A stretch of 6,538 bases of DNA from Flavobacteriaceae bacterium (GTDB lineage: Bacteria > Bacteroidota > Bacteroidia > Flavobacteriales > Flavobacteriaceae), in assembly GCA_030590765.1 (NCBI GenBank), contig JAUVCP010000130.1, positions 1-6,538 on the forward strand, given 5' to 3'. Every line of letters begins with the position of its first letter. The first letter of the stretch is position 1. The notes below the pieces were generated by a model. The model searched no databases and was not told the origin of the DNA. It saw only the letters and a program-made list of their open reading frames with translations. This document shows positions 5,786 to 6,538 of this stretch, in pieces. A program made the translations under genes and the position numbers.

Positions 5786-6538
5786 TTAAAATTCTATTTC
5801 ACCTTTACGTATTGGAACGGTTTGTAAAGTAAAATCTTTACCTCCCCACAAATTTCCTTCATCATCTATTTTACTATAGTCATAAGCCCAACGATGTACT
5901 TCTGGAATTTCACCTGGCCAGTTCCCATGAATATGCTCTACAGGGGTTGTCCATTCCAGGGTATTTCCTTTCCATGGATTTTGAACTGCTTTTTGCCCTT
6001 TTTTGATGCTAAAGAAAAAGTTAGCTAAAAATATCAATTGAGCAAGACCTCCAACAATGGCAAATGCTGTAATCAACTGATTAATTTGCAATAGATCATC
6101 AAATATCGGAAAGGCAGAGTTACTGTAATATCTACGTGGAAGACCTGCTAAACCAATAAAATGCATTGGAAAGAAAACTCCATAAGCTGAAATTGCTGTA
6201 ATCCAGAAATGTAAATAGCCCATATCTTTACTCATCATTCTTCCGTACATTTTTGGAAACCAGTGGTAGACTCCTGCAAACATTCCGAACAAGGCAGAAA
6301 TACCCATTACTAGATGAAAGTGAGCAACCACGAACATGGTATCATGAACATTTATATCCAGGGCGCTATCACCTAAGATCAATCCAGTTAAGCCTCCAGT
6401 AATAAAAGTAGAAACCATTCCTATAGAAAACAGCATCGCAGGATTTAATTGCAAATTACCTTTCCATAATGTAGTAATATAATTAAATGCTTTTACGGCA
6501 GATGGAATCGCAATCAATAAGGTTGTAAATGTAAATAC
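5786..6538 (-). CDS. ctaD: Cytochrome c oxidase subunit I, C-terminal part (5' end outside window)
   Basis: This is the last 250 residues of the catalytic subunit of an aa3-type haem-copper oxidase (also called coxA), the terminal enzyme of aerobic respiration in the inner membrane. The frame is open to the window edge. The TTG at 6517 is an internal Leu codon, not a start. IPSAVKAFNYITTLW precedes helix IX. VHDTMFVVAHFHLVMG then holds the two family haem ligands of helix X: His at codon 6322-6320 (haem a3) and His at 6316-6314 (haem a). Two further hydrophobic helices follow, with LPRRYY after helix XI. The tail NPWKGNTLEWTTP, then EHIHGNWPGEIPEVHRW, resembles flavobacterial cytochrome c oxidases. 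The CuB ligands, the His-Tyr pair and most channel residues lie outside the window, so oxidase type rests on overall similarity. A terminator follows directly, so this is the last gene of its operon. Confidence 0.95.
   Translation of the reverse strand, partial: VFTFTTLLIAIPSAVKAFNYITTLWKGNLQLNPAMLFSIGMVSTFITGGLTGLILGDSALDINVHDTMFVVAHFHLVMGISALFGMFAGVYHWFPKMYGRMMSKDMGYLHFWITAISAYGVFFPMHFIGLAGLPRRYYSNSAFPIFDDLLQINQLITAFAIVGGLAQLIFLANFFFSIKKGQKAVQNPWKGNTLEWTTPVEHIHGNWPGEIPEVHRWAYDYSKIDDEGNLWGGKDFTLQTVPIRKGEIEF

Noticed and set aside
6515..6517. TTG as the start of the oxidase subunit I gene
   Set aside because: The frame stays open to the window edge and conserved sequence continues upstream; the protein would lack its CuB site if it began here.

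Overview
The window looks like an ordinary chromosomal segment of an AT-rich member of the Bacteroidota, most likely Flavobacteriia. The evidence is the strong A/T codon bias, the lack of convincing Shine-Dalgarno sequences before the genes, one near-perfect Bacteroidota-type promoter (TTG, 20 bases, TACTTTTG), and the style of the AtpA, AtpG and cytochrome oxidase subunit I sequences. I cannot name a genus.

The left part, on the plus strand, is the 3' end of an F-type ATP synthase operon: the last third of atpA, then complete atpG. After atpG come about 140 bases of unusual non-coding sequence. The last 26 bases of the gene plus 2 more are repeated exactly 59 bases downstream. Each copy is followed by an imperfect hairpin, and the two hairpins differ by compensatory base changes. 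A third, degraded copy follows. A symmetric terminator then separates atpG from the converging gene.

Everything right of the terminator is on the minus strand. In transcription order, from right to left, it holds: (1) the C-terminal part of cytochrome c oxidase subunit I, closed by its own terminator; (2) a 780-residue membrane-anchored acylase of the penicillin acylase (S45, N-terminal nucleophile) family; (3) a small GyrI-like effector-binding protein 37 bases downstream, probably co-transcribed and apparently starting with TTG; (4) a D-2-hydroxyacid dehydrogenase (glycerate / hydroxypyruvate reductase type) with its own promoter.

The ATP synthase and oxidase genes both belong to oxidative phosphorylation. 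The three genes between them are accessory metabolic genes with no clear shared pathway. I see no mobile element, CRISPR array, tRNA, rRNA or defence system. The only feature I would call possibly undescribed is the repeat and hairpin tract after atpG.
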